Below, piece by piece: positions 38,281 through 47,555 of a DNA stretch of 64,000 nt. A model generated the notes under the pieces. The model saw only the letters and a list, made by a program, of their open reading frames with translations. It searched no databases and was not told where the DNA came from. Source of the stretch: Streptomyces sp. NBC_01689. Lineage in GTDB: Bacteria > Actinomycetota > Actinomycetes > Streptomycetales > Streptomycetaceae. How positions within the stretch are numbered: position 1 is the first letter of the stretch; each line of letters begins with the position of its first letter. The stretch is taken from the NCBI RefSeq assembly GCF_036250675.1, contig NZ_CP109592.1, positions 6,386,001-6,450,000 of the forward strand, read 5' to 3'. The position numbers and the translations under genes were made by a program.

Positions 38281-39195
38281 TCAGCCGCGCAGCGGAGCCA
38301 CGTCGTGCAGCGAGGCCACGTAGGGAGCCAGCTTGGCCGGGTTCACCACCCACATGACGCGTTCGATGCCCCGCTCCGAGACGTCGGCGGTGACCAGGGC
38401 CACCGCTTGACCACGGGCCGAGACGAGGGCCGCAGGCCTGCCGTTGGCCTCGACCCACCGGACCTCCGTCCCGGGCCAGAACCGCGGCGCGTAGGCGACG
38501 AAGGTCCGGGCGACGCGCGGCCGGCCGACGACCGGGATCCTGGACGCCCCGCGCACCCCTCCGCCGTCCGCGTAACTGACCACGTCCGCCGAGAGGATCT
38601 CCTCGAGCGCCGCCAGATCGCCGGTCCGCGCCGCGGTGACGAAGGCCTTCAGCAGGCGCCGGTGAGCGCTGGAGCTGACCGGCTCCCTGCGCTCCGCGGA
38701 CAGGTGTTTCCGGGCGCGGCTCACGAGCTGGCGTGTGTTGGGCTCGCTCGTCTCCAGGATGTCGGCGATCTGCCGGTACGGGTAGTTGAAGGCCTCCCGC
38801 AGGACATAGGCGGCCCGCTCGACCGGGTTCAGCCTCTCCAGGAGGAACAGGAGCGCCATGTCGAGCACCTCCGCCCGCTCCGCGCCCAACTGCGGGTCGG
38901 ACGTGGTGTCGACGGGCTCAGGAAGCCACGGCCCGATGTACGACTCGCGCCGGACCCGGGCGGATCCGGCGCAGTTGATGGCCAGTCGGGTGGTGACCGT
39001 GGCCAGGAACGCCCCGGGTTCGCGGACGGCGGCGCGGTCGGTGGTCTGCCAGCGCAGCCAGGCCTCCTGGACGATGTCCTCGGCCTCCGCGGCACTGCCG
39101 AGCACGCGGTACGCGATGCCGAAGAGTCGGGAACGCACCGCCATGAAATCCCTCGCCGCCTGTTCGAGGGAGCCTTCGTCGTCACCGGCACACAT
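38281..39195 (-). CDS. ECF41-group RNA polymerase sigma factor (SigJ-like)
   Basis: This 304-residue protein has sigma region 2 (RVLGSAAEAEDIVQEAWLRW), region 4 (NPVERAAYVLREAFNYPYRQIADIL) and a C-terminal SnoaL-like domain of about 110 residues that regulates activity in place of an anti-sigma factor. The ECF41 marks are present: WLPEP between the sigma regions, DGGG in the SnoaL part and NPAKL near the end. The ATG at 39195 has GGAGG at good spacing; a GTG eight codons upstream is less likely. The downstream neighbour on the same strand is the cupin gene with a matching promoter, 156 bp away. Confidence 0.93.
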   Translation of the reverse strand: MCAGDDEGSLEQAARDFMAVRSRLFGIAYRVLGSAAEAEDIVQEAWLRWQTTDRAAVREPGAFLATVTTRLAINCAGSARVRRESYIGPWLPEPVDTTSDPQLGAERAEVLDMALLFLLERLNPVERAAYVLREAFNYPYRQIADILETSEPNTRQLVSRARKHLSAERREPVSSSAHRRLLKAFVTAARTGDLAALEEILSADVVSYADGGGVRGASRIPVVGRPRVARTFVAYAPRFWPGTEVRWVEANGRPAALVSARGQAVALVTADVSERGIERVMWVVNPAKLAPYVASLHDVAPLRG

Positions 39196-39448
39196 CTGTG
39201 GCCTCCAGCTCTGTTCCACCAGGATATGAGCCGGTACGGCGGGACGCGTGTCGGGAAGGCCGGGGCGGACGGCCTCCGCCGGACGTGACCATGCCCGCCC
39301 GGAGGAAGGAATTCGGGGCGGGCTGTGGGTCAGGCTTGCCGTGGGTCAGGGCCGTGGGTCAGGACGATGACGTACGCCCCGTCGCGGCCGATGGTGCGGC
39401 AGGCCGGGCCTCTTCGGGCCACGGGCCGGCGGCACACGGGCGGAGCGG

Positions 39449-39523
39449 TCAGCCGCGGCGCAGCATCATGACGACGGCGACGATGACGATGATGAGGACG
39501 ACGGTGCCCAGTCCTATGTACAT
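39449..39523 (-). CDS. 24-residue membrane peptide
   Basis: A short frame starts at ATG 39523 after GAAGGAAAGAG and encodes MYIGLGTVVLIIVIVAVV followed by MMLRRG. It is one membrane helix with a basic C-terminal end, so the end should face the cytoplasm. The ribosome-binding site is very good and the coding length is far below usual gene-finder limits. Similar short peptides occur in other streptomycetes as far as I recall; the function is unknown. Confidence 0.6.
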   Translation of the reverse strand: MYIGLGTVVLIIVIVAVVMMLRRG

Positions 39524-39670
39524 GGGTTTCTCTTTCCTTCGAGGGAGTGGCACCCATCGGTGCCTCAGGAAGCCGGGTGCCCCGGTCCGGTCCTTTCAGC
39601 CCACCCGGATCGGAACGGCCGGGAGGCGCCCCCGCGCATCCGTACGGCGGGATGACGCGTCTCCCTCGGT

Positions 39671-40867
39671 ATGGATCTGGAGAAACCGCCCGCCGAGCGT
39701 CCCGTGCCCCGGGCCGAGGGGTGCCTCACGGTCGCCGTCCGGCTGCCGGTACGGATCGTCGTACTGGTGCTCGTGGTGCCGGTCCGCGTCGGGTGGGACG
39801 CGCTGGCCGTCGGCGGGCGGCTGCTGCGCGACAGCGTGCTGCGGCCCGCGGGGCGGGCGCTGTCGTGGGTGGCGTGGGCGGTGTTCGTGTGGCCGTGGGT
39901 GACGCTGTGGCGGTACGTCGTGGTCCCGGCCGGCCGGATGCTGGGCCGGCTCGGGTACGTGCTGCTCGTGGTGCCCGCGGTCCGGCTGTACGACCGGGTG
40001 CTCACGCCTCTCGGGCAGGTGATGGGGCGGGCGGCGCGGGGGACCGGAGCCGTACTGGTCCGTGCGCTGCGGGGATCGGGTGCCGGGCTCGGCCTGGTGT
40101 ACGCGTGGCTCCTGGTGCCGGTGGGGCGGGTACTCGTCGTGCTGCTCGAAGCGGCCGGCACCGCACTCGTGGCGGTCGGGCTCGGGGCGTACCGCGGCGT
40201 TGCCTGGCTGACGCGGTATCTGATCGTCGTACCGGCGGTGTGGTGTTACGCGTGGGTCCTCACGCCGGTCGGACGGGCCGCCGCGTGGACCGTGCGCCGA
40301 CTCGGACGACTCGTATGGATGATCTTCGGCGCGATCGGCACCTGCCTCTACTGGACGGCGCGGATCCTGCTGGTCCTGCCGGCGCTCGCCGTGTGGCGCG
40401 GGGTGCTGGTGCCCGTGGGACGCGTCCTCGCCGTCGTCGGCCGGGAGACCGCGGAGGCCTTCGGGCACGCCTGGCGGGTGGCTGGGCACGTCTCGCTCGC
40501 CGTGGGGCGTTTCCTGGCCCGGCTGCTCCGCCTCACCTTCGTGGAGCCCGTGCGCTGGACCTGCCGGACCCTCCTGATCCCGTTCGGGCAGGCCGTCCGC
40601 GACACGGTCCTGCGGCCCGCCGCCGAGGCCGCCCGCGGTGTGGGCCGGATCACGCGGCGGACCCTGGCCGCCGCCCGGGAGTCGGCGCGGCAGACCCTGG
40701 CCGCCGCCCGCGAGTCCGCGCGGCAGGCCGGCGCCGACGTCCGCCGGACGCTGTTCGGCGCACCGCGCGAGCCCGGGCCGCTCCCGCGGCCGGAACCCCG
40801 CGGGGAACCCGGAGCCGCCGCTGCACGTACTCTAGGTAGCAGGACGACCGCTCTCACGAAGGACTGA
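39671..40867 (+). CDS. repeat-built multipass membrane protein, unknown function
   Basis: This 398-residue protein is built from about eight copies of a motif V-L-x-P-x-G-R/Q: at residues 56, 83, 110, 147, 196, 245, 301 and 313. In the middle the spacing is exactly 49 residues (147, 196, 245), and three copies carry an upstream VVPAV-x2-Y part. Between them lie hydrophobic segments that would cross or lie in the membrane, each followed by Arg. The tail (320-398) is basic and has a direct repeat of TLAAARESARQ. No known family is recognised; pore or scaffold roles are possible but not shown. The gene ends 7 bp before the putative CTG start of the DUF2344 gene, so the two are in one operon. Confidence 0.72.
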   Translation: MDLEKPPAERPVPRAEGCLTVAVRLPVRIVVLVLVVPVRVGWDALAVGGRLLRDSVLRPAGRALSWVAWAVFVWPWVTLWRYVVVPAGRMLGRLGYVLLVVPAVRLYDRVLTPLGQVMGRAARGTGAVLVRALRGSGAGLGLVYAWLLVPVGRVLVVLLEAAGTALVAVGLGAYRGVAWLTRYLIVVPAVWCYAWVLTPVGRAAAWTVRRLGRLVWMIFGAIGTCLYWTARILLVLPALAVWRGVLVPVGRVLAVVGRETAEAFGHAWRVAGHVSLAVGRFLARLLRLTFVEPVRWTCRTLLIPFGQAVRDTVLRPAAEAARGVGRITRRTLAAARESARQTLAAARESARQAGADVRRTLFGAPREPGPLPRPEPRGEPGAAAARTLGSRTTALTKD

Positions 40868-40915
40868 ACGACACTGGGCAAGCGACAGCCCGAAGGCCCG
40901 CCGCCCGCACCCGCG

Positions 40916-41692
40916 GTGCAGCGCATCCGACTGCGCTACACCAAGCGCGGCCGCCTCCGGTTCACCAGCCACCGTGACTTCCAGCGCGCCTTCGAGCGTG
41001 CGCTGCGCCGCGCCGAGGTGCCGATGGCCTACTCGGCGGGGTTCACGCCGCATCCGAAGGTGTCGTACGCCAATGCCGCACCCACCGGCACGGGCAGTGA
41101 GGCGGAATATCTGGAGATCGCGCTCACCGCGGCGCGTGACCCGGAGAAGCTGCGCGAGCTCCTCGACGAGTCGATGCCCCTCGGGCTCGACATCATCGAG
41201 GCCGTCGAGGCCCGCACCTCGGGTCTCGCCGACCGGCTCACCGCGTCCGTGTGGGAGCTGCGCCTCGACGGCGTGCCACCCGAGGACGCGGAGCGCGCCG
41301 TCGTCGCCTTCAACGCGGCCGACACCGTGGAGGTCCAGCGCAGGGCCAAGAACGGGATGCGCACCTTCGACGCCCGCGGCGCGGTCGCGAGCCTGGAGGC
41401 GCACACCGCGCAGGCTGATAGGCCGACGGACCAGCCCTGTGCGATACTGCGGCTGGTTGTTCGGCACGTGACGCCTGCCGTTCGACCCGACGACGTCCTG
41501 TCCGGTCTTCGCGCCGTGGCCGACCTGGCGCCGCCGGTCGCCGCAGCGGTGACCAGGCTGGCGCAGGGGCTGTTCGATGAAGAGACCGGCACGGTGACCG
41601 ACCCGCTCGCGCCCGACCGCGAGGCAGTCACGGCCGCCCCAGCCGATCGCACAGGGGCCGCCACAGCTGCCGCCGCGAAGGTGTCGGCGTAA
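40916..41692 (+). CDS. TIGR03936/DUF2344 family protein, radical SAM-associated
   Basis: This 258-residue protein shows the family start QRIRLRYTKRGRLRFTSHRD, then AFERALRRAEVPMAYSAGFTPHPKVS and the LPLG-like segment. The family is a companion of the TIGR03960 radical SAM protein and is fused to it in some bacteria; its role is unknown, possibly in RNA or cofactor modification. The GTG at 40916 is the first standard start. Fourteen codons upstream, CTG at 40874 lies after AAGGA and the codons between keep frame and bias (GKRQPEGPPPAPA), so a non-standard start is possible. The next gene is rne. Confidence 0.88.
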   Translation: MQRIRLRYTKRGRLRFTSHRDFQRAFERALRRAEVPMAYSAGFTPHPKVSYANAAPTGTGSEAEYLEIALTAARDPEKLRELLDESMPLGLDIIEAVEARTSGLADRLTASVWELRLDGVPPEDAERAVVAFNAADTVEVQRRAKNGMRTFDARGAVASLEAHTAQADRPTDQPCAILRLVVRHVTPAVRPDDVLSGLRAVADLAPPVAAAVTRLAQGLFDEETGTVTDPLAPDREAVTAAPADRTGAATAAAAKVSA

Positions 41693-41788
41693 GGAAGGTC
41701 CCGCGTAGGGACGGATGTCGTAGCGCCGCCCTCGTATCCGGGAGCCACCTGGGTCGGGCAGCGCACCCACCAGAAGACTTTCGCCAGG

Positions 41789-41811
41789 CCGTACGCACAC
41801 ATGGCGTACGG
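41789..41811 (+). promoter_or_regulatory. hairpin in the rne leader
   Basis: CCGTACGC and GCGTACGG form a perfect 8-bp stem with a 7-base loop, about 140 bases before the rne start, in a GC-rich leader of 261 bases. RNase E controls its own mRNA through a leader hairpin in E. coli; the same here is inference. Confidence 0.4.
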
Positions 41812-41953
41812 AACCGGCGAGACAGGACACAGAGAGCTCCCGTGCGGCGCCCGCGCCCCGGACGGCGGCACCGCGCATCGCGCGAGCCGCGGACGTCACC
41901 GGCACTGCCGGGCCAGGCGCGGCGCCCGGGAGCCTGACGGGAGATCCACCCGC

Positions 41954-44900
41954 ATGCTCGAACCGACCGAACCCACTGAGCTCACCGGGCCCACCGAGCC
42001 CCATGAGACCTCCAAGAGGTCCGACACCGACACCACCCCCAGCGACACCCTGCCGCCGCGGCGCCGCCGCCGTGCGGCGTCGCGTCCCGCCGGTCCGCCC
42101 ACGGGCGCGGCCGAGTCCCCGGCCGTCGCGGAGACCACCGCGCCCGCCATACCGCCGGTGGCATCCGCCGAGGCCGTGGCGGCCACCGGGGCGGACGAGG
42201 CCGAGGAGGCCGAGGAGTCGCTGGAGGAAGCGGCGGCCGAGACCGCCGACGCGAAACCGGCCGACGACACCGGCGCCGAGGGGCCCGCCCCGGAGACCGC
42301 CGAGGACGGCGCGCCGCGCCGCCGCCGCCGGGCCACCCGCAGGGCCTCCGCGCCCGCCGGTGCCCCCGCGCAGGGCGAGGCGGCGGACACGGCCGAGACC
42401 GTGGTCCCCGCCCCCGAGACACAGACCCCCGCCGTGGAGGCCGAGCAGGCCGCCGCCGAAGAGGCGGCACCCGCCGCCCGGCCGCGCCGTCGTGCCACCC
42501 GCCGCGCCTCCGCGCCGACCGGCGCGCCCCGTTCCGCCACCGACGGTGACGCCACGGCGGCCGTCGAGGCCGAGCCGGTCGTGCCCGTCGAGGCCCCGGC
42601 GGAGCCCGCGGCCGAGGCACCCGCCGCCGAGGACGCCGCGCCCCGCCGCGCCACCCGGCGTCGCGCCACCCGGCGTGTCTCCGCACCCGCCGGTGCGCCC
42701 GAGGGCGACACCGCCGACGAGCGTGGGGAGGCGCCCGTGTCCGCCGCGACTCAGCCGGCCGAGACCCCCGTGGTCGCCGAGACACCCGCGGTGGCCGAGA
42801 CCTCCGCGGCCGAGGCCGCCGGAGAGTCCGCCGACTCCGCCGAGTCCTCCCCGGAGGACGGTGCCCCGCGTCGCGGCCGCCGCCGCGCCACCCGCAAGGC
42901 CGCCGTCGGTTTCTCCGCCCCCGCCGCGAAGGAGACCGAGTCCGGACGGCGCCCCGCGCGCCCGGCCGTCGCCGTCTTCCAGGCGCCCGTGTTCACCGAG
43001 CCGATGTTCCAGACGCCGGAGCGGGCCGCGGCCGCGGCCGCCGCCGAGGCGGCCGAAGAGGCCGCGGAGGCTCCCGAGGCGGCCGAGGTGACCGGGACCG
43101 TCGAGGCGCCGGCCGCCGAGGAGACCACCGGTGGCCGCCGTCGGCGTCGCCGCCGCGCGGCCGAGGACGAGCCCGTGGCAGCCCCCGCGCAGACCGCGCC
43201 CGTCCAGGCCGCCCCGGCCGAGGCCGCCGACGAGGAGGCGGAGGAGACCGACGAGTCCGCCGAGGACGCCGTCGAGGGCGACGAGTCCGACGAGGAGGAG
43301 TCGGCCGGTTCGCGCCGTCGCCGCCGCCGTGGCGGCCGTCGCCGTCGCCGTGGCGAGTCCGCCGACGCGGACGGCGAGGCCGGTGACGACGAGTACGCCG
43401 CCGAGCAGTCCGCGCAGGACGCCGAGGACACCGCCGAGCAGTCCGCGGAGGACGCCGAGGACGCCGAGGAGGATGACGAGCGCGAGGAGCACGGTGGCTC
43501 CAGCAGCAGCCGTCGCCGTCGCCGCCGTCGCCGTCGCGCCGGTGACTCCGGCACCGACGCCGAGTCCGGCGAGAGCGACCCCGAGCGCACCGTCGTCAAG
43601 GTCCGCGAGCCCCGCGGCAAGAAGGACGACCACCCGAGCGACGAGGTGCAGTCCATCAAGGGCTCCACCCGCCTGGAGGCGAAGAAGCAGCGCCGCCGGG
43701 AAGGGCGCGAGCAGGGCCGCCGCCGCGTCCCGATCATCACCGAGGCCGAGTTCCTGGCCCGCCGCGAGGCCGTCGAGCGTGTCATGGTCGTCCGCCAGAG
43801 CGGCGAGCGCACCCAGATCGGCGTCCTCGAGGACAACGTGCTCGTCGAGCACTACGTCAACAAGGAGCAGTCGACCTCGTACGTCGGCAACGTCTACCTG
43901 GGCAAGGTCCAGAACGTGCTGCCGTCGATGGAGGCCGCCTTCATCGACATCGGCAAGGGCCGCAACGCGGTCCTCTACGCCGGTGAGGTCAACTTCGAGG
44001 CGCTCGGCATGGCCAACGGGCCGCGCCGCATCGAGTCCGCCCTGAAGTCCGGCCAGTCGGTCCTCGTGCAGGTCACCAAGGACCCGATCGGCCACAAGGG
44101 CGCCCGCCTCACCAGCCAGGTCTCGCTGCCCGGCCGCTACCTGGTCTACGTGCCCGAGGGCTCCATGACCGGCATCAGCCGCAAGCTGCCCGACACCGAG
44201 CGCGCGCGTCTGAAGACCATCCTCAAGAAGATCGTCCCCGAGGACGCGGGCGTCATCGTGCGCACCGCCGCCGAGGGCGCGAGCGAGGACGAGCTGCGCC
44301 GTGACGTCGAGCGTCTGCAGGCGCAGTGGGAGGACATCCGGAAGAAGGCGAAGAGCGGCAACGCCCCGACGCTGCTCTACGGCGAGCCGGACATGACCGT
44401 CCGCGTCGTCCGCGACATCTTCAACGAGGACTTCTCCAAGGTCATCGTCAGCGGCGACGAGGCGTGGGACACCATCCACGGCTACGTCGCGCACGTGGCG
44501 CCCGACCTGACCGACCGGCTGTCGAAGTGGACCTCCGAGGTCGACGTCTTCGCGACCTACCGGATCGACGAGCAGCTGATGAAGGCGCTGGACCGCAAGG
44601 TCTGGCTGCCCAGCGGCGGTTCGCTGGTGATCGACAAGACCGAGGCGATGATCGTCGTCGACGTCAACACCGGCAAGTTCACCGGCCAGGGCGGCAACCT
44701 CGAAGAGACCGTCACCAGGAACAACCTGGAGGCGGCCGAGGAGATCGTGCGCCAGCTGCGGCTGCGCGACCTGGGCGGCATCGTCGTCATCGACTTCATC
44801 GACATGGTCCTGGAGTCCAACCGCGACCTGGTCCTGCGCCGCCTGCTGGAGTGCCTGGGCCGCGACCGTACGAAGCACCAGGTCGCCGAGGTGACCTCGC

Positions 44901-46033
44901 TGGGCCTCGTCCAGATGACCCGCAAGCGGGTCGGCCAGGGCCTGCTGGAGTCGTTCTCCGAGACCTGCGTCCACTGCAACGGCCGCGGCGTCATCGTGCA
45001 CATGGAGCAGCCGACGTCCGTGGGCGGCGGCGGCAAGCGCAAGAAGCGCGGCCGCGGCGGCGCCGAGCAGGCGCACGACCACGACCACGATCACGAGCAG
45101 ACGCACGAGGCCGCGGAGGAGCCGGAGACCGCCGAGTCCGAGACCGAGGTCGCCGCCGAGACCGCCGCTCCGGCGGAGGCCGTGCCGGAGTTCCGGGCCG
45201 ACGAGGAGTTCTACAGCAGCGCCGCCGAGGCGGAGGCCGCGGCGTCCCGTGGCCGTTCGCGGCGACGCGCCACCCGGCGTTCCTCGGCTCCCGCGGGCGC
45301 CCCGAAGGCGGAGGAGCGTGCTCCGCGCAGCCGCCGCGAGGAGAGGGCCGAGAGGGCGTCCCGCGAGGCCGCCGAGGCCGAGCCGGTCGCGGTCGAGGAC
45401 CCGGTCGTCGAGATGCCCGCAGCCGAGGTGCCGGTGGCCGAGACTGCCGAGGTGCCGGAGGCCGCGCCGGCCCCCGCCGCCGAGGACGAGGCCGCGCCCA
45501 AGGGCCGGACCCGTCGCCGTGCGACGCGCAAGGTGTCGGCTCCGGCCGGTTCACCGGACGCGGCGGAGGAGACGGTGGTCACGGTCGCGGTCACGGAGCC
45601 GGTCACGGCGCCCGAGGCCCCGGCCGACGCGAAGCCCGCCGAGGCTCCCGCAGAGAGCGCCGCGCCGGCGCGTCCGCGCCGCCGTGCCGTGCGCAAGGCC
45701 ACCGCGCCCACCGCGTCCGAGGAGGCGGCCGTCGTGGTCGTCCCGTCGGCGGCGGCGGAGCCGGTAGCCGAGCCCGAGGCCGCCGGAGCGGAGGTCGCCG
45801 AGGCCGACGCCCCGGCCCCGGCGAAGAAGACGGCCGCCCGCAAGACGGCCGCCAAGAAGACGACGGCGAAGAAGACCGTCGCCAAGAAGACCGCGGCCAA
45901 GAAGACCGTCGCCAAGAAGGCCACCACGGCCAAGAAGACGACGGCGAAGAAGACGGCCGCCAAGTCGACGTCGAAGAAGACCGCGGCGGCCGAGCAGACG
46001 GCGCCGTCCGTCTCGGCGACGACGGGGGACTGA
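41954..46033 (+). CDS. rne: ribonuclease E/G family endoribonuclease
   Basis: This 1359-residue enzyme has its catalytic core in the middle (about residues 611-1020), not at the N-terminus: S1 domain from [14 protein letters not shown], 5'-sensor, DNase I-like part with Asp903 and Asp947 as metal ligands, and the zinc link CVHC (1005-1008). The N-terminal arm (1-610) and C-terminal arm (1020-1359) are disordered, Ala/Glu/Pro-rich, with about seven RRRATR(R/K)-x-SAPAGAP blocks shared between both arms. The tail is a histone H1-like run of AKKT repeats. The layout fits streptomycete RNase E (RNase ES) with split scaffold arms. GGGAGA precedes the ATG at 41954. A terminator follows. Confidence 0.94.
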   Translation: MLEPTEPTELTGPTEPHETSKRSDTDTTPSDTLPPRRRRRAASRPAGPPTGAAESPAVAETTAPAIPPVASAEAVAATGADEAEEAEESLEEAAAETADAKPADDTGAEGPAPETAEDGAPRRRRRATRRASAPAGAPAQGEAADTAETVVPAPETQTPAVEAEQAAAEEAAPAARPRRRATRRASAPTGAPRSATDGDATAAVEAEPVVPVEAPAEPAAEAPAAEDAAPRRATRRRATRRVSAPAGAPEGDTADERGEAPVSAATQPAETPVVAETPAVAETSAAEAAGESADSAESSPEDGAPRRGRRRATRKAAVGFSAPAAKETESGRRPARPAVAVFQAPVFTEPMFQTPERAAAAAAAEAAEEAAEAPEAAEVTGTVEAPAAEETTGGRRRRRRRAAEDEPVAAPAQTAPVQAAPAEAADEEAEETDESAEDAVEGDESDEEESAGSRRRRRRGGRRRRRGESADADGEAGDDEYAAEQSAQDAEDTAEQSAEDAEDAEEDDEREEHGGSSSSRRRRRRRRRAGDSGTDAESGESDPERTVVKVREPRGKKDDHPSDEVQSIKGSTRLEAKKQRRREGREQGRRRVPIITEAEFLARREAVERVMVVRQSGERTQIGVLEDNVLVEHYVNKEQSTSYVGNVYLGKVQNVLPSMEAAFIDIGKGRNAVLYAGEVNFEALGMANGPRRIESALKSGQSVLVQVTKDPIGHKGARLTSQVSLPGRYLVYVPEGSMTGISRKLPDTERARLKTILKKIVPEDAGVIVRTAAEGASEDELRRDVERLQAQWEDIRKKAKSGNAPTLLYGEPDMTVRVVRDIFNEDFSKVIVSGDEAWDTIHGYVAHVAPDLTDRLSKWTSEVDVFATYRIDEQLMKALDRKVWLPSGGSLVIDKTEAMIVVDVNTGKFTGQGGNLEETVTRNNLEAAEEIVRQLRLRDLGGIVVIDFIDMVLESNRDLVLRRLLECLGRDRTKHQVAEVTSLGLVQMTRKRVGQGLLESFSETCVHCNGRGVIVHMEQPTSVGGGGKRKKRGRGGAEQAHDHDHDHEQTHEAAEEPETAESETEVAAETAAPAEAVPEFRADEEFYSSAAEAEAAASRGRSRRRATRRSSAPAGAPKAEERAPRSRREERAERASREAAEAEPVAVEDPVVEMPAAEVPVAETAEVPEAAPAPAAEDEAAPKGRTRRRATRKVSAPAGSPDAAEETVVTVAVTEPVTAPEAPADAKPAEAPAESAAPARPRRRAVRKATAPTASEEAAVVVVPSAAAEPVAEPEAAGAEVAEADAPAPAKKTAARKTAAKKTTAKKTVAKKTAAKKTVAKKATTAKKTTAKKTAAKSTSKKTAAAEQTAPSVSATTGD

Positions 46034-46439
46034 GGCCGGATCGCATACGGAAGCGCGGGGCACCCGGTCGAACGGGCGCCCCGCGCTTCGTCGTTCCGAG
46101 TACACCCCGGCCGCTCCGTCGCAGCGCGGCGGTGGACACGATCACACCAGGAAGATCGCGTGAAGAGCAGCACGCCAACTCGAAGTTCCCTCGCCGTAAC
46201 CCGGAGGAAAAGCTTTGCACTTCTGCTGGTAATCTGACCGGCGGACTCGGCTGCCGGTGACACGCGGGCCGTAGACCACGTGAGGTACCCCGGGGGGCCG
46301 GGTCTTGCGGGAAACGATCGCCGTCGCAAGTCGTCGGCGGACTTCCAGGGATGCGGACGTGCCACGCTCGACACCGTTCCTTCCCGACCCGTGCACAAAG
46401 TGGTGCGCCCGAGAGGTCGCCGATGAGGAGGGGATGTCG
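46034..46439. other. intergenic stretch between rne and the glycan cluster
   Basis: It holds the rne terminator and then about 350 bases with no gene. The part 46160-46230 is AT-richer and should hold the promoter of the glycan operon; I cannot assign a clear -35/-10 pair. Confidence 0.45.
46049..46088 (+). terminator. rne terminator
   Basis: GAAGCGCGGGGC pairs with GCCCCGCGCTTC (12 bp); the loop can pair further through CCCG/CGGG. Confidence 0.82.
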
Positions 46440-47555
46440 ATGACCGACGCCCATGAGCTGATATCCGCGGCAAGGCCCGTGATCGGCGAGGAAGAGATCG
46501 ATGCCGCGGTGCGCGTGCTGCGCAGCGGGCGGGTCGTCCAGGGGCCCGAAGTCGCTGCCTTCGAGACGGAGTTCTCCGACGTGGTGGACGGGCGGCACTG
46601 TGTCGCCGTCAACTCCGGTACCTCCGCGCTGCACCTGACGCTGCTCGCGCTGGGCGTCGGCCCGGGCGACGAGGTCATCGTGCCGTCGTTCTCCTTCGCG
46701 GCCTCCGCCAACGCGGTACGCCTCGTCGGCGCTGACGTGGTCTTCGCCGACATCGAGGCGGACAGCTTCTGTCTGGACCCGGCGGCGGTCGAGGCGGCCG
46801 TCACGCCGCGCACCGCCGCGATCATGCCGGTCCATCTCTACGGCCACCCCGCGGCCATGGACCGGATCATGGCGATCGCCGAGCGGCACGGCCTCGCCGT
46901 GGTCGAGGACGCCTGCCAGGCGCACGCGGCGGCCCTGCACGGAACGCCGGTCGGTGCCTTCGGCAACGCGGGAACGTTCAGCTTCTATCCGACCAAGAAC
47001 ATGCACAGCCTCGAGGGCGGCATGGTCACCACCGCCGACGCGGAGATCGCCCGCACCCTGCGCCTGCTGCGCAACCAGGGCATGGAGCAGCGCTACGCCA
47101 ACGAGATCGTCGGCGCCAACGTCCGTATGACGGACGTCTCCGCCGCCATCGGCCGCGTGCAACTCGCCAAGCTGCACGGCTGGACCGAGCAGCGCATCGC
47201 CAACGCCGCGTACCTGACGGAGCACATCAGCGCGCCGTCCGTTGTCACGCCGAGCGTCGCCGAGGGCGCCCGCCACGTCTTCCACCAGTACACCGTGCGC
47301 GTCCGGGGCGACCGCGACGCGGCCATGGCGGCCCTGACCCGGGCCGGCGTCGGCAACGCCGTGTACTACCCGACGCCGATCCACCGGCTGAAGCCGTACT
47401 GGGAGCCGGACCAGAAGGCCGGTCGCACCTGGGACCTGCCCGAGACGGAGCGCGCCGCCGCCGAGGTCGTCTCGCTGCCCGTCCACCCGGGTCTGTCCAC
47501 CGGGGACCTGGAGCGCATCGTGTCGGCCGTGGACGCGCTGGGAGCCCGACTGTGA
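46440..47555 (+). CDS. DegT/DnrJ/EryC1 family sugar aminotransferase, WbpE-like
   Basis: This 371-residue PLP enzyme puts an amino group on a keto-sugar nucleotide, with glutamate as donor. PLP contacts are NSGTSALHL (58-66), VEDACQAH (155-162) and the Schiff-base Lys186 in FYPTKNM. With the 3-dehydrogenase, 6-dehydrogenase and hexapeptide acetyltransferase of this cluster it fits the WbpE/WlbC step, amination at C3 of a UDP-3-keto-N-acetylhexosamine(uronic acid). Substrate is inferred from neighbours only. The ATG at 46440 has GGAGGGG eight bases upstream; the ATG two codons before lies too close to it. The stop overlaps the next start (GTGA). Confidence 0.88.
   Translation: MTDAHELISAARPVIGEEEIDAAVRVLRSGRVVQGPEVAAFETEFSDVVDGRHCVAVNSGTSALHLTLLALGVGPGDEVIVPSFSFAASANAVRLVGADVVFADIEADSFCLDPAAVEAAVTPRTAAIMPVHLYGHPAAMDRIMAIAERHGLAVVEDACQAHAAALHGTPVGAFGNAGTFSFYPTKNMHSLEGGMVTTADAEIARTLRLLRNQGMEQRYANEIVGANVRMTDVSAAIGRVQLAKLHGWTEQRIANAAYLTEHISAPSVVTPSVAEGARHVFHQYTVRVRGDRDAAMAALTRAGVGNAVYYPTPIHRLKPYWEPDQKAGRTWDLPETERAAAEVVSLPVHPGLSTGDLERIVSAVDALGARL

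Noticed and set aside
40832..45106. 1424-residue open frame on the minus strand across rne
   Set aside because: It is antisense to RNase E, rich in Leu/Gly/Val repeats that mirror the Ala/Glu repeats of the arms, and has no start signal. It is a by-product of GC-rich codon usage.
45835..46000. AAGAAGACG-type repeats read as a DNA minisatellite
   Set aside because: They are codons for the Lys/Ala/Thr-rich tail of RNase E in the proper frame, so they are explained by the protein.
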